Source of the DNA: Streptomyces spinosisporus
Lineage (GTDB): Bacteria > Actinomycetota > Actinomycetes > Streptomycetales > Streptomycetaceae
DNA: 64,000 nt
Assembly (NCBI RefSeq): GCF_022698145.1
Contig: NZ_JALDAX010000011.1
Coordinates: forward strand, 1-64,000
Direction of reading: 5' to 3'
The notes under the pieces were generated by a model. It searched no databases, was not told the origin of the DNA, and was given only the letters and a program-made list of their open reading frames with translations. The first letter of the stretch is position 1, and every line of letters begins with the position of its first letter. Below, piece after piece: positions 44,654 through 54,079 of the stretch. A program made the position numbers and the translations under genes.

Positions 44654-45142
44654 ATGGCGGACGACATCGACGTTTTCATGAGTCGGCTCAACCCCGACAT
44701 GTGTGTGGTCACGGCCGCCACGGACACCGAGCGCTCGGGGTGTCTGGTCGGCTTCTCCTCCCAGTGCTCCATCGACCCCGTGCGGTACGTGGTGTGGATA
44801 TCCAAGGCCAACCACACCTATGGAGCAGCCCGCGCCGCCGAATGTCTGGCGGTCCATCTGCTGACGCGTGAGCAGCACGGGCTGGCGGCCCACTTCGGCG
44901 GACGGACCGGTGACCGCACCGACAAGTTCGTACCGGCAGAGGTGCGGTGGAGACAGGGGTACGGCGGCTCGGTCGTCCTGGAGGACGCCGCGGCCTGGTT
45001 CGTGGGCGTGGTCGAGGACCGCGTCGACGGCGGAGATCACGTCGGCTTCGTCCTCAGGCCCGTGGAATGGGGCGGGCGCAGCGACGGCCCGTTGCTGCGG
45101 CTGGCCGACGCCATGGACATCCCGCCCGGCCATCCGGCGTGA
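44654..45142 (+). CDS. Flavin reductase-like (FMN-binding split barrel) protein
   Basis: This 162-residue protein has the flavin-reductase domain. The start (FMSRLNPDMCVVTAATD) leads into GCLVGFSSQCSIDPVRYVVW, which corresponds to the FMN phosphate-contact motif. Next come KANHTYGAARAAECLAVHLL and GRTGDRTDKF. Proteins of this type reduce FMN with NAD(P)H or bind FMN as small oxidoreductases. It lies 26 bp after the aldo/keto reductase, so the two may be co-transcribed; the ATG follows a run of G residues (GGGGGGGAC). Confidence 0.85.
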   Translation: MADDIDVFMSRLNPDMCVVTAATDTERSGCLVGFSSQCSIDPVRYVVWISKANHTYGAARAAECLAVHLLTREQHGLAAHFGGRTGDRTDKFVPAEVRWRQGYGGSVVLEDAAAWFVGVVEDRVDGGDHVGFVLRPVEWGGRSDGPLLRLADAMDIPPGHPA

Positions 45143-45311
45143 CGCCACGCGTTTTTCCGGACCACCGTGAGCGATCCTTTTCAAGGTCACTACCATTCTG
45201 ACCCAAGACAACCGTTCGACCGGTGCATGCGGTGTGTGCCGGTCGGGGTCGCCGATGCCAGGGTCCGCTCCCCGGGCTGCGGTGATCTTCCTGGCCAGGA
45301 GGACCTTCCGC

Positions 45312-47504
45312 ATGTTCCGACGTATTGGCAGCACGGTCGTCCGACATCCCGTCTGGACGATCGTGGCTTGGCTGATCGCTGCGGTGGCGATCGTCGCCAC
45401 CGCACCGAGCCTGCCCTCGAACAGCGACGAGAGCAGTTTCCTACCCAAGAGTTATGAGTCCATCAAAGCGGCGGATCTCCAGGAGAAGGCCTTCCCCAGC
45501 GCCTTCACCCCGTCCGCGATCGCGCTCTACCAGCGCACCGACGGCGGCAAGCTGACCGCCGCCGACAAGAAGGACGTCGCCCGGATCACCAAGGAACTGG
45601 GCGACAAGCACATCGACCAGGTGCAGAAGGTCGTCCCCGGCCAGCCGTCGAAGGACGGCAGGTACACCATGACCCTGGTCCAGATGGACAGCAAGAACGC
45701 CGGCCAGCCCAAACAGGCCGACGCGGCCAAGGTGCTGCGTGACGACGTCAAAGCCCTGACCAAGGGCACCGATCTGGAGGCCAAGCTGGGCGGATCGGCC
45801 GCCCAGGCCCTCGACCAGCAGGACTCGTCCAAGCGCGGTGAGGCGCTGATCGGCATCGGCACCTTCGCGATCATCCTGGTGACGCTGCTGATCATCTTCC
45901 GGGCGCCGATCCTGGCAGTGCTTCCGCTGATCCTGATCGGCGTGGTCTCGGCGATCGCCAACGGACTGATCGCGTACGCCACGAAGCTGTTCGATCTGCA
46001 GGCCAACAGCTCGATCTCCTCGATCCTGATCGTCGTGCTGTTCGGCGTGGGCACGGACTACTTCCTGTTCCTGATGTTCCGGTACCGGGAACGCCTGCGC
46101 GCCGGCGACGAACCCAAGACGGCCATGATCAACGCGGTCGGCAGGGTCGGCGAGGCGATCGCCTCGGCGGCCGGGGCGGTGATCATCGCCTTCCTCGCGC
46201 TGGTGCTGTCCACGCTGGGCTTCCTCAAGCAGATGGGTCCCGCGCTGGCCATCGCCGTCACCGTCACCCTGATCGCGGGTCTGACCCTGATCCCGGCCGT
46301 GGTCTCACTGATCGGGCCCAAGGTGTTCTGGCCCTCCAAGACCTGGCAGCGCGAGCCGGAGAACGCGCGCTTCGCCGCCCTCGGGCGCGGGGTGCAGCGG
46401 CGCCCCGCCCTGACCGCCGGGATCTCCGGACTGGTCCTGGTCGCGCTCTCGCTGGGCGTCTTCGGCTACAACGCCACATTCGACCTGGCCTCGGGCTCCA
46501 TGCCCAAGACCAAGGAGTCGATGGTCGTCCAGGACGAGATGCAGACGGCGTACTCGGCGGGCGCGGCCGCCCCCACCGACGTCTATCTCTCCAGCACCGA
46601 CGGCAAGCCGCTCGACAAGTCGGTCTTCGACTCGTACGCGGCGGCGCTGCGGTCGGTGGACGGCGTGGCGAGTGCCCGTATGACCCAGGTCAACAAGGCG
46701 GGCACCACCGCGGACTTCACCGTCACGCTCAAGTACGAGGCCTCCACGGACCAGGCGATCGACTCCGTGGACCGGGTGCGGGACGTCGCGCACGCGAACG
46801 CCCCGGACGGCACCGACGCCCTCGTCGGGGGCATGTCCTCGATCTACAAGGACATCGACACGGCGGTCAACCACGACTACCGCACCGTCTTCCCCGTCGC
46901 CGCGGTACTGATCATGGTGATCCTGGGGCTGCTGCTGCGCAGTGTGGTCGCCCCCTGGTATCTGATCGCCTCGGTGGGTCTCGGCTTCGGTGCCACCCTG
47001 GGAGCCACGGTGTGGATCTTCCAGGAGGCGCAGGGGCACTCGGGCCTGATGTTCATGCTCCCGGTGATCATGTATCTCTTCGTGGTCGCCATCGGGACGG
47101 ACTACAACATCCTCATGATCGCCCGGCTGCGGGAGGAGGCCCGTGAGGGCCGAGAACCGCGTGAGGCGGCGGGCATGGCCCTGCGGCACGCGGGCCCGAC
47201 CGTGGCCGCGGCCGGCTTCATCCTGGCGGCGACCTTCGCCACGATGATGCTGGCGGGCAACTCGCTGCTCACGGAGATGGGCTTCGCCGTCTCCTTCGGC
47301 ATCGCGGTCGCCGCCTTCGTCATGGCGATGTTCTTCACGCCCAGTCTGACCGCGCTGATCGGTCATGCGGCATGGTGGCCGGGACACGCCGACCGGCCGC
47401 AGGAACCGGCCGTCGCGGGCGCCGGATCCGGTGGTTCCGGTCCGGTCTCCGCGGCCAAGGGTTCGGACACGGTCACGCACGATCCGGCGGCACGTCGCCG
47501 GTAG
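45312..47504 (+). CDS. MMPL/RND-family membrane transporter
   Basis: This 730-residue integral membrane protein has the RND-like MMPL layout: a first helix (TIVAWLIAAVAIVATAP), an extracytoplasmic loop of ~130 residues, then five helices, and a repeat of the same pattern. The two proton-relay regions GVGTDYFLFLMFRYRERL and AIGTDYNILMIARLREEA carry the characteristic GTDY motif in both halves. Actinobacterial MMPL proteins export lipids, siderophores or drugs; the substrate is unknown. AGGAGG precedes the ATG at 45312. The gene stands alone and ends before a strong bidirectional hairpin. Confidence 0.93.
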   Translation: MFRRIGSTVVRHPVWTIVAWLIAAVAIVATAPSLPSNSDESSFLPKSYESIKAADLQEKAFPSAFTPSAIALYQRTDGGKLTAADKKDVARITKELGDKHIDQVQKVVPGQPSKDGRYTMTLVQMDSKNAGQPKQADAAKVLRDDVKALTKGTDLEAKLGGSAAQALDQQDSSKRGEALIGIGTFAIILVTLLIIFRAPILAVLPLILIGVVSAIANGLIAYATKLFDLQANSSISSILIVVLFGVGTDYFLFLMFRYRERLRAGDEPKTAMINAVGRVGEAIASAAGAVIIAFLALVLSTLGFLKQMGPALAIAVTVTLIAGLTLIPAVVSLIGPKVFWPSKTWQREPENARFAALGRGVQRRPALTAGISGLVLVALSLGVFGYNATFDLASGSMPKTKESMVVQDEMQTAYSAGAAAPTDVYLSSTDGKPLDKSVFDSYAAALRSVDGVASARMTQVNKAGTTADFTVTLKYEASTDQAIDSVDRVRDVAHANAPDGTDALVGGMSSIYKDIDTAVNHDYRTVFPVAAVLIMVILGLLLRSVVAPWYLIASVGLGFGATLGATVWIFQEAQGHSGLMFMLPVIMYLFVVAIGTDYNILMIARLREEAREGREPREAAGMALRHAGPTVAAAGFILAATFATMMLAGNSLLTEMGFAVSFGIAVAAFVMAMFFTPSLTALIGHAAWWPGHADRPQEPAVAGAGSGGSGPVSAAKGSDTVTHDPAARRR

Positions 47505-47536
47505 CGCGCGACGCAGCACGACGTAGCACGACGGCA

Positions 47537-47570
47537 CAGGTCTGCCGGGCCGCACGGCCCGGCAGACCTG
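47537..47570. terminator. Perfect 15-bp hairpin, bidirectional terminator
   Basis: CAGGTCTGCCGGGCC and its exact complement flank the loop GCAC. It lies between the convergent MMPL gene (stop 47504) and the questin-oxidase-like gene (stop 47585) and can serve both. Confidence 0.85.
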
Positions 47571-47584
47571 TTCGTGTGTCGGGG

Positions 47585-48601
47585 TCAGACCAGCGGCTCG
47601 CTCATCTCGATCGCCCGCACGGCCGCCGCGAGAGCCTGTTCGTCACCGATGTCCAGGGCCGTGTCGGCGAACTTGATGACGTGCTCGTCGCCGTGCGCGA
47701 GCGCCCGCTCCACGACGTCCTCCGGGCTTGGGCGGGACGCGGGCGCGTAGTTGACGGGCCCGGCCGGCGCGTACATCGCGGTGACCGCCGCGGACGCCGT
47801 CCATGCCGCGTGCAGACTCGGCGCCCACAGCTCGCCCGGCAGTGAATCCAGCGTGCGCAGCACGGCGTTGGGGGCGGTCGCGGCGTGGACGAGCATGGTC
47901 GGCTCGCCGTGCCCATGGGTGGCGTACCGGTGTGTCGCCGCCGTCACCAGCTCGGTGAGCCGCTCCCGCGCGGCCGCCGGATCGCTCACCTCCGCCGCCC
48001 ACGACGGAAGTCGGTGCACGGCGGCCAGCCGGTCCGGGAACCCCTGGTGGCCCTCTTCGATCGCGGGTACGGCGTCCAGCGAGGCCGCGGCCGTCGGTGC
48101 GGCGGGCAGCGCGGCGACGCCGGAGACGGTGTGGTGACGCGCCGCCCAGTAGCCCAGGGCATGGGCGAGTTCGGCGCGGCGGGGGGCGTTCTCACCGGAT
48201 TCCAGTGTGCGTACGGCATGGCCGACCCGTATCACCGGATGCGTGGCGCCGCCGTACATGCCGGGCAGCAGCCGCGGCCACCACTCGGCGAGCACGCTCC
48301 GCCAGGGCCGTTCGTCGAGCGTGCGGGAGAAGTGGTCGATCCAGTCGGCGGCCCGGCGTACGTCGCCCAGCGCCGAGCGCCAGTTGTCGTCCGTGACGGG
48401 TGCCACCCGGTCGGGGAAGTCCTCCAGCTTGCCGCGGTACAGGTCCAGCCAACGATGCACCGCCCCCGCCTGCCCGCGTGCTGCCAGCGCCTCTACGACC
48501 ATGGGGGCGTGGTTGGAGAGCCGGCCGAGGCGCTCCGGTCCCGTCGCGTGCACCCGTTCCAGGGCTTCTTCGAGTTGTCCGCTCGTGTCGCTCGTCTCCA
48601 T
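47585..48601 (-). CDS. Questin oxidase-like protein (DUF4243)
   Basis: This 338-residue soluble, helical protein resembles the questin oxidase family, known from fungal anthraquinone ring cleavage and found in many streptomycetes. Recognisable features are LSNHAPMVVEALAARGQ near the N terminus, LLPGMYGGATHPVIRVGHAV and ALGYWAARHHTV. The histidines in these motifs are candidate ligands. No cofactor-binding fold is visible and the activity of bacterial members is not settled. The ATG at 48601 lacks a good ribosome-binding site; a GTG nine bases upstream is an alternative. Confidence 0.82.
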   Translation of the reverse strand: METSDTSGQLEEALERVHATGPERLGRLSNHAPMVVEALAARGQAGAVHRWLDLYRGKLEDFPDRVAPVTDDNWRSALGDVRRAADWIDHFSRTLDERPWRSVLAEWWPRLLPGMYGGATHPVIRVGHAVRTLESGENAPRRAELAHALGYWAARHHTVSGVAALPAAPTAAASLDAVPAIEEGHQGFPDRLAAVHRLPSWAAEVSDPAAARERLTELVTAATHRYATHGHGEPTMLVHAATAPNAVLRTLDSLPGELWAPSLHAAWTASAAVTAMYAPAGPVNYAPASRPSPEDVVERALAHGDEHVIKFADTALDIGDEQALAAAVRAIEMSEPLV

Positions 48602-48672
48602 GGAGTCGACGCTAGGCAGCGGACGGCGGCGGGGGATCGGGCGCGGGAACCAAGCCCGGCACGCCTGAGGGC

Positions 48673-50235
48673 CTAGACCCCGAGGACCAGGTCCACGGTG
48701 TGGTGCCCCGTCCCGTCGGCGCGCACGACGGGCTCCGCCGGACGCCCGTCGACCGTGCACGACCGCACCCGGCTGCCGCCACCGCTCAGAGCGATGTCGA
48801 GCGTCATGTCCCGGTAGCGCAGACCCCGCAAGGCCACCGGACCCCAGTGCTCGGGCAGACACGGCCGTAGCTCTACGGCGTCCTCGGTGAACGTCAGGCC
48901 GAACAGGCCCTCGTGGATCAGGCGCAGATACGCGGTGACCGACCAGGCCTGGTCGGGCTGCGAGACGAAGTGCTCCATCCGCCCGCTGCCGCCCTCCTGC
49001 CAGCCGCCGTCGACCTCGCCGCCGACGGAGTCGTAGACCTCGTGGAAGCCCATGCCGCTGCCCGCGACGAGGCCGGCGAGTCGCTCGACGGACCGGGCGA
49101 ACAGGTCGGTGCGGCCCGCGGCGGCGGCCGCGTTGCCGAACAGCCCGTGGACGACGGGCCACACCATGACGTTGTGCCGTCCGGGCCTGGCGTCGTCGAA
49201 GCGCGGGAAGTGCGGCCACACGTCGACGACGCCGTGCGGCTGCCAGTGCGTGTGGTCCAGGATCAGGCCCGCCCGTGCGGGGTCCGCGACCTCGCAGAGA
49301 AGGGCGAGGGCGAGGCCGGCGCCCTCCTGGGAGGTGTCGACCGTGCCGTCCTCGTGGCGGAGGTAGGCGTAGGTGCCCGTCTCCTCGCGCCACAGGTGGC
49401 GGTCGATCGCCTTTCGCAGACGGGCCGCGTCCGCGCGCAGCGATGCCGCCTGCTCCGTGTCCCCGAGGCTGTCGGCCATGTCCGCCAGGGCCGACTGGGC
49501 GCCGACGTAGAGGCAGTTGGTCGACAGGCACATCAGCCGTTCGGTGCCGGGATGGTCGAGGATGAAGGAGGAGCGCACGTCCGGTGAGGCCGGTGGGCTG
49601 GGGTAGCCGGAGATGCCGTCGTTCATGAAGCCGGGGCCCCGGAACAGGCCGGCGTCGGTGTCGAAGTCGCTGCCCCGGCGTACGGCAAGGGTGTTGGCGC
49701 CGGTGCGGTGGGCCTCGGCCAGGAAGTCCCGGTCGCCCGTGACCCGGTAGTGGTGCCGGGCGGCGAGGATCCATACGACCTGGTCCCACCACTGGTCGTC
49801 CTGCTGCACGATGGGTCCGTGCGGGCCGCGGTCGACCACGGAGAACAGGGTGTTGCGGCCGACCGCCGGTGCCAGCAGGCTCGCCGCGCTCCAGGCGTTG
49901 ACGGCCGCGTCCCGTGTCCACCGCTGCGGCGCGGGATAGCCGCCACCGGCGCCCACGATCGTGCCCGGCGGGTGCGTGAGCAGCCCCGCCCTGTCGTAGA
50001 CCGCCGGGTCGGCGTGGACGGTGTGAGTGTCGGCCAGGGCCGTGAGCGCGGCCGTGTAGAGGGTGCCGAGGCTGCGTCGAGTGACGGGGTCGGCGAAGGT
50101 GAGGACGGGCATGGTGTAGCCGTTACCCCGGGCCCGGGACCCCGCACCCGCCAGGCTGAGAAGTGCTGTCGCGGCCAGCAGGCTCCGCCGTGACAACCGC
50201 CCGCGGCTCCTGACTCCGTCGACGTCGACTCTCAT
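48673..50235 (-). CDS. Tat-exported six-hairpin glycosidase
   Basis: This 520-residue secreted glycoside hydrolase begins with a twin-arginine signal, SRRSLLAATALLSLAG (from residue 15). The mature part is an (alpha/alpha)6 barrel resembling amylo-alpha-1,6-glucosidase/GH63-like enzymes. Examples are RDAAVNAWSAASLL, WWDQVVWILAARHHYRVTGD and WREETGTYAYLRHEDG. Further blocks are WPHFPRFDDARPGRHNVMVW and a C-terminal beta segment after LRLIHEGLFGL. Acidic residues in DQAWSVTAYLRL and the QQDDQWWD region are catalytic candidates. The polysaccharide substrate is unknown. It lies downstream of the NLP gene, separated by a hairpin. Confidence 0.82.
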   Translation of the reverse strand: MRVDVDGVRSRGRLSRRSLLAATALLSLAGAGSRARGNGYTMPVLTFADPVTRRSLGTLYTAALTALADTHTVHADPAVYDRAGLLTHPPGTIVGAGGGYPAPQRWTRDAAVNAWSAASLLAPAVGRNTLFSVVDRGPHGPIVQQDDQWWDQVVWILAARHHYRVTGDRDFLAEAHRTGANTLAVRRGSDFDTDAGLFRGPGFMNDGISGYPSPPASPDVRSSFILDHPGTERLMCLSTNCLYVGAQSALADMADSLGDTEQAASLRADAARLRKAIDRHLWREETGTYAYLRHEDGTVDTSQEGAGLALALLCEVADPARAGLILDHTHWQPHGVVDVWPHFPRFDDARPGRHNVMVWPVVHGLFGNAAAAAGRTDLFARSVERLAGLVAGSGMGFHEVYDSVGGEVDGGWQEGGSGRMEHFVSQPDQAWSVTAYLRLIHEGLFGLTFTEDAVELRPCLPEHWGPVALRGLRYRDMTLDIALSGGGSRVRSCTVDGRPAEPVVRADGTGHHTVDLVLGV

Positions 50236-50248
50236 GATCCGCCCTTCC

Positions 50249-50281
50249 CCGCTCCCGGAGCCAGCATGCCTCCGGGAGCGG
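50249..50281. terminator. 12-bp-stem hairpin terminator after the NLP gene
   Basis: CCGCTCCCGGAG pairs exactly with CTCCGGGAGCGG around a 9-nt loop. It lies between the NLP gene (stop 50361) and the glycosidase start (50235) on the minus strand. It overlaps the likely promoter region of the latter. Confidence 0.6.
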
Positions 50282-50360
50282 TGGAACGAGCGGTGGGGTG
50301 AACGGTCGCGGTGTGACGAGGCGTCCGGTGGGACGAGCCGTCCGGTGAACGGTCGCGGTG

Positions 50361-51137
50361 TCAGGCGTTCGGGTCGAACGCGATCCCGGACGGCTTCGCC
50401 GACGAGAGGTGCGAGGCGAAGTTGCTGTCCTTCAGGCCGAAGTTGGCGCTACCGAAGTCGTACGCGCTCAGCTTGTCGCGCAGGCCCGCGGGGTAGCCGT
50501 TCCAGCCGACCAGCGGCGGGTACTGCCAGGTGTGCTTGTCGTTCTCCGGCGGCTCGTCGTTGGAGTTCGCCAGCCGGAAGCAGTGCGTGCTGATGCCGTC
50601 CTTGTGGTAGACGATCTTGGCGTGGGTGCCCTCGTAGCGGACCTCGGACGTCGCGTGCACGGTGAACGAGCCGTGGTTGGACGTCGAGACGTACTTGACC
50701 TGGTTGTCCTGCACCCAGATCACCACGTGCTCCCAGTCGTTGCGGTGCCCGCCGATGCTGCTGCCCGCGATGGCCTGGTCCTTCTCGAAGTACAGGCCGT
50801 ACATGTAGGCGCACCAGCCGTTGTTGCACTTGTAGCGCGAGTAGCTGTTGGTGTTGTCGAGGTCGGAGGCGTCGTGGCACTGCCCGTTGAGCGCGCCGGT
50901 CGGGTTCAGGCCGCCGTTGATGGTGCCGTCGGGGCCGATCGCCGGGGTGGAGTAGCAGCCGTCCGTGTCGTAGTCGAAGGCCGGCTGGTAAGTGAGCTCC
51001 GCGGCCTCCGCATTGACGGGCAGCGCCTGCGGCGGCGCGGCGAAGGCGACGCCGGGAACGGCGACGACGAGCGCGGCCGCACCGGCCAGGCCGGTCAGGA
51101 ATCGTCTGCGGTTGGTCCTGAACTTCGGTGACGCCAC
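50361..51137 (-). CDS. Necrosis-inducing-like (NPP1/NLP) secreted protein
   Basis: This 258-residue protein has a Tat-type signal (TNRRRFLTGLAGAAALVV) with likely cleavage after AFA at residue 33. The mature domain has the NLP heptapeptide variant GHRNDWEH (residues 130-137), where plant-pathogen NLPs read GHRHDWE, plus the paired Cys of CYSTP and NGQCHDA. Canonical NLPs bind plant sphingolipids and lyse cells; in saprophytic Streptomyces the role is unknown. The His-to-Asn change is in the metal-binding loop and could reduce toxicity. GAGGA lies upstream of the ATG. Confidence 0.9.
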   Translation of the reverse strand: MASPKFRTNRRRFLTGLAGAAALVVAVPGVAFAAPPQALPVNAEAAELTYQPAFDYDTDGCYSTPAIGPDGTINGGLNPTGALNGQCHDASDLDNTNSYSRYKCNNGWCAYMYGLYFEKDQAIAGSSIGGHRNDWEHVVIWVQDNQVKYVSTSNHGSFTVHATSEVRYEGTHAKIVYHKDGISTHCFRLANSNDEPPENDKHTWQYPPLVGWNGYPAGLRDKLSAYDFGSANFGLKDSNFASHLSSAKPSGIAFDPNA

Positions 51138-51280
51138 TGCGTCCTCCTCGGGGTCCGGGCCCAGCCCAACGGCTGTGGGGGGAAGGGGAGTTCAGGATCC
51201 CGAGTTTTCCCTTCCGCGCCAAGAGGTCACAGGCGTACCAGTGGTGAAACGCAGCCCAATATTCGGTTCATGACGGGACG

Positions 51281-52273
51281 TCAGCCCAGGTCGTCCGGCA
51301 GGTCGTCCGGCAGGTCGGCCGCGGCGTCCTCGGGGGCGAGGTCGGGCCGCAGCCGCAGCCAGGACGGCTGTCGCAGCATTCCGGCCCGGGTACGGGTGCT
51401 GTAGCGGACCTCGCCGACCAGCCTGGGCAGCACCCAGTGCGCTCCCGGCGCCGCCGGGACCGGGTGGAAGGGGCACTCGGCCGTCTCCGACGCCCGCAGC
51501 AACTCGGCGAGACGGATCCGCTCGGCCTCGCTCCACCCGGTGCCCACTCCGCCCACGTACCGCAGCCGGCCGTCCCTCCGCTGCCCGACGAGCACGGCGC
51601 CGGGAAGTCCCGACAGCCGCCCCTTGCCGGGCAGCCAGCCGCCCACGATCACGTCTTCGCTCCGCATGTTGCGGATCTTGACCCAGGCCCGCGAACGCAC
51701 CCCCGGCTCGTACACCGAGTCCAGCCGCTTGCAGACCAGGCCCTCCAGACCGTGCTCCCGGGTGGCCCGCAGGGCCTGCTCGCCGTGCCCGACGAGGGCG
51801 GAGGGCGTGGACCAGAACGGACCGTCGAGGCCGAGCTCCTCCAGCAGCCGGCGCCGCCGGGTGTAGGGAAGTCCGGTCAGGCGCTGCCCCGTCAGATGCA
51901 TCACATCGAACAGGATCAGGTGGACGGGCACCTTCGCGGCCTGGCGCGCCGCCCTGGCCGGAGCGTGCGCGAGCCCCATGCGGGACTGCAGCAACTGGAA
52001 GTCGGCGCGGCCCTGTTCGTCCAGCGCCAGCACCTCGCCGTCCAGCACGGCGGGCGCCGTCCCGAGCATCGCGGCCAGCGACTGCAGCTCGGGGTATGCG
52101 GCGGTGATGTTCTCCCCGGACCGGGCCCGCAGCAGGAGACCGCCGTCCCCTTCGGCGTAGACCACCACGCGCTGCCCGTCCTGCTTGGTCTCATAGGCCC
52201 AGCGGGCGTCCTGCGCGGCCGGAGGCAGCGACCCGGGTGTGGCGAGCATGGGGCGGATCAGAGGGAGCGTCAC
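51281..52273 (-). CDS. ATP-dependent DNA ligase (LigC-like)
   Basis: This 330-residue two-domain ligase seals DNA nicks. The nucleotidyl-transferase domain has motif I YETKQDGQR with AMP-accepting Lys30, motif III LILFDVMHL, motif IV LEGLVCKRLDS and motif V AWVKIRN. An OB-fold domain follows (DVIVGGWLPGKGR onward), and a short acidic tail repeats DLPDD. It lacks the polymerase and phosphoesterase domains of LigD; a stand-alone phosphoesterase is encoded at 60322. Such ligases are usually accessory to the NAD-dependent LigA and act in end-joining or stationary-phase repair. Confidence 0.92.
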   Translation of the reverse strand: MTLPLIRPMLATPGSLPPAAQDARWAYETKQDGQRVVVYAEGDGGLLLRARSGENITAAYPELQSLAAMLGTAPAVLDGEVLALDEQGRADFQLLQSRMGLAHAPARAARQAAKVPVHLILFDVMHLTGQRLTGLPYTRRRRLLEELGLDGPFWSTPSALVGHGEQALRATREHGLEGLVCKRLDSVYEPGVRSRAWVKIRNMRSEDVIVGGWLPGKGRLSGLPGAVLVGQRRDGRLRYVGGVGTGWSEAERIRLAELLRASETAECPFHPVPAAPGAHWVLPRLVGEVRYSTRTRAGMLRQPSWLRLRPDLAPEDAAADLPDDLPDDLG

Positions 52274-52343
52274 GGGGTCAGATGTCGACGCCGCCGCCTC
52301 CCGCCATTCGCCCCGCCCGCCGGTTTCCCCTGAACGGCGCTGC

Positions 52344-53246
52344 CTACAGGCTGGCCGCCGGCATCAGCAGGTCCTCGAGCCCCACCCGGCGGAAGAACTC
52401 CACCCGGATCCGGTCGGCCACCGCGGAGACGACCTCGCTGCCGTCCTGGCTCGGGTCCACATGGACCCGGAACGGCCGCTTGCCGTGCGGCAGTTCGACG
52501 GTCCTGACGACGGCGTCCGCCACCTCGGAGACGTCCGCGTCCGGCGGCATGAGGCCCGCCAGTCGCTCGTTGACATCGGCCATCAGCGTCTTGTACCGCG
52601 TGTCGTACTCCGCGGCACGGTCGGTGTCGGCCGGGGTCCCGGCGTGGGCGAAGTGGCTCGTGCCCGAGGTGAAGGCGCCCGGCACGACGATCGAGGTGTC
52701 GATCCCGAACCGTATGAGCTCGGCGGCATAGCTCACCGCGAGGGCGTCCATGGCGGCCTTCGCCGCGAAGTACGGGGCGAGGAAGGGCGGGGTGCCGCCG
52801 CGTGTGCTGGAGGAGCCGATCCACACGAGGTGCCCCTGTCCCTGGCGGCGCAGCTGGGGCAGGGCCGCCCGGTTGACGCGCTGGGTGCCGAGGACATTGG
52901 TGTCGTAGACGTCCGCCAGCTGCTCGGGGGTGAAGGCCTCGGCCGGACCCAGCACCATGTGCCCGGCGTTGTGCACCAGGACGTCGAGGCGTCCCTGTTC
53001 GTCCACCACGCGGGCGACCGCGGCGTCCGCGCTGTCCTGCCGGGTCACGTCCAGCTCGACGGCGCGCAGGTCCACCTTGTGCTCGTCGGCGTGTGCGGCG
53101 AGGTCGGCGGCGGCGCGGGCGTTGCGTGTGTCGAGGGCGCGCATGCCCGCGTAGACCGTGTGGCCGCGCTCGGCGAGCGCGCGGACGGTGAGGGCGCCGA
53201 AACCGCTGGAGGCGCCGGTGACGAGAATGACCTTGCTGTCGTTCAT
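52344..53246 (-). CDS. Short-chain dehydrogenase/reductase
   Basis: This 300-residue NAD(P) oxidoreductase has the cofactor motif VTGASSGFGALTVRALAERG (TGxxxGxG, residues ~9-28), the structural VLVHNAGHM, and a Tyr-Lys pair in APYFAAKAAMDAL. The Ser of the catalytic set is in WIGSSSTRG. The C-terminal ~90 residues (after FAHAGTPADTDRAAEYD) form the longer lid of classical SDRs acting on larger ketones. GAGAGGA precedes the ATG. It is 47 bp after a second SDR gene on the same strand, suggesting one transcript controlled by the divergent TetR regulator. Confidence 0.9.
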   Translation of the reverse strand: MNDSKVILVTGASSGFGALTVRALAERGHTVYAGMRALDTRNARAAADLAAHADEHKVDLRAVELDVTRQDSADAAVARVVDEQGRLDVLVHNAGHMVLGPAEAFTPEQLADVYDTNVLGTQRVNRAALPQLRRQGQGHLVWIGSSSTRGGTPPFLAPYFAAKAAMDALAVSYAAELIRFGIDTSIVVPGAFTSGTSHFAHAGTPADTDRAAEYDTRYKTLMADVNERLAGLMPPDADVSEVADAVVRTVELPHGKRPFRVHVDPSQDGSEVVSAVADRIRVEFFRRVGLEDLLMPAASL

Positions 53247-53293
53247 GGCTGTTCCTCTCGATGTCCCGCAGTTGTTCCGAGGACGGCGCGCCG

Positions 53294-54043
53294 TCAGATG
53301 ATGCCGCCGTTGGCCCGCAGGACCTGTCCGTTGACCCAGTGGCCCTCGGGGCCGGCCAGGAAGGCCACGACGTTGGCGATGTCGTCCGGCGTCCCCAGGC
53401 GCTCCAGCGGCGGCTGTGCGGCCAGGCGGGCGACGGTCTCATCATCCTTGCCGTCGAGGAAGAGCGCAGTGGCCGTGGGGCCGGGCGCGACGGCGTTCAC
53501 GGTCACGTCGCGGCCGCGCAGTTCGCGCGCGAGGATCAGGGTCAGGGCCTCGACGGCCCCCTTGCTCGCGGCGTAGGCGCCGTAACCGGGGAAGGCGAGG
53601 CCCACCACCGAGCTGGAGAAGTTGACGAGTGCTCCGCCGGAGCGCAGCCGGCGGGCGGCCTGCTGGTCGACGACGAACGTGCCGCGGATGTTGGTGCGGT
53701 ACAGGGCGTCCAGCTCGCCGAGGTCGAGCTCCGCGACGGGGGACAGGGGCATCCGGCCGGCCGCGTGCACCACCGCGTCCACACCGCCGTATGCCGCCTC
53801 CGCCTGGTCGAAGAGGGACGCGATCTCGGTCTCGTCGCCGACGTCCGCGCGGACGGCGAACGCGGTGCCGCCGGCCTTCTCGATGGCGCCGACGGCCTCG
53901 TCGGCCGCGTCCTTGTTGCCGGCGTACCCGATGACGACGGCGAATCCGTCGGCGGCGAGCCGCTGCGCGACCTGCCGGCCGATGCCTCGTGATCCACCGG
54001 TCACGATCGCGACGCGCCGGTCCGTGTGGGGCTGCGTGGTCAT
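53294..54043 (-). CDS. Short-chain dehydrogenase/reductase, FabG-like
   Basis: This 249-residue classical SDR starts after VAIVTGGSRGIGRQVAQRLA (TGxxxGIG). It has VVHAAGRMP in place of the NNAG motif, Ser in NFSSSVVGL, and the Tyr-Lys pair in GAYAASKGAVEAL. The end (LRANGGII) is typical of 3-oxoacyl-ACP-reductase-like enzymes acting on diverse ketones. AGGAAG precedes the ATG. It is divergent from the tetR gene at 54161 across an operator-like region and is probably its main target, with the following SDR gene. Confidence 0.93.
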   Translation of the reverse strand: MTTQPHTDRRVAIVTGGSRGIGRQVAQRLAADGFAVVIGYAGNKDAADEAVGAIEKAGGTAFAVRADVGDETEIASLFDQAEAAYGGVDAVVHAAGRMPLSPVAELDLGELDALYRTNIRGTFVVDQQAARRLRSGGALVNFSSSVVGLAFPGYGAYAASKGAVEALTLILARELRGRDVTVNAVAPGPTATALFLDGKDDETVARLAAQPPLERLGTPDDIANVVAFLAGPEGHWVNGQVLRANGGII

Positions 54044-54079
54044 GGCTGCTTCCTTCGCTGTTAGCGTTGCTACGGCGTC

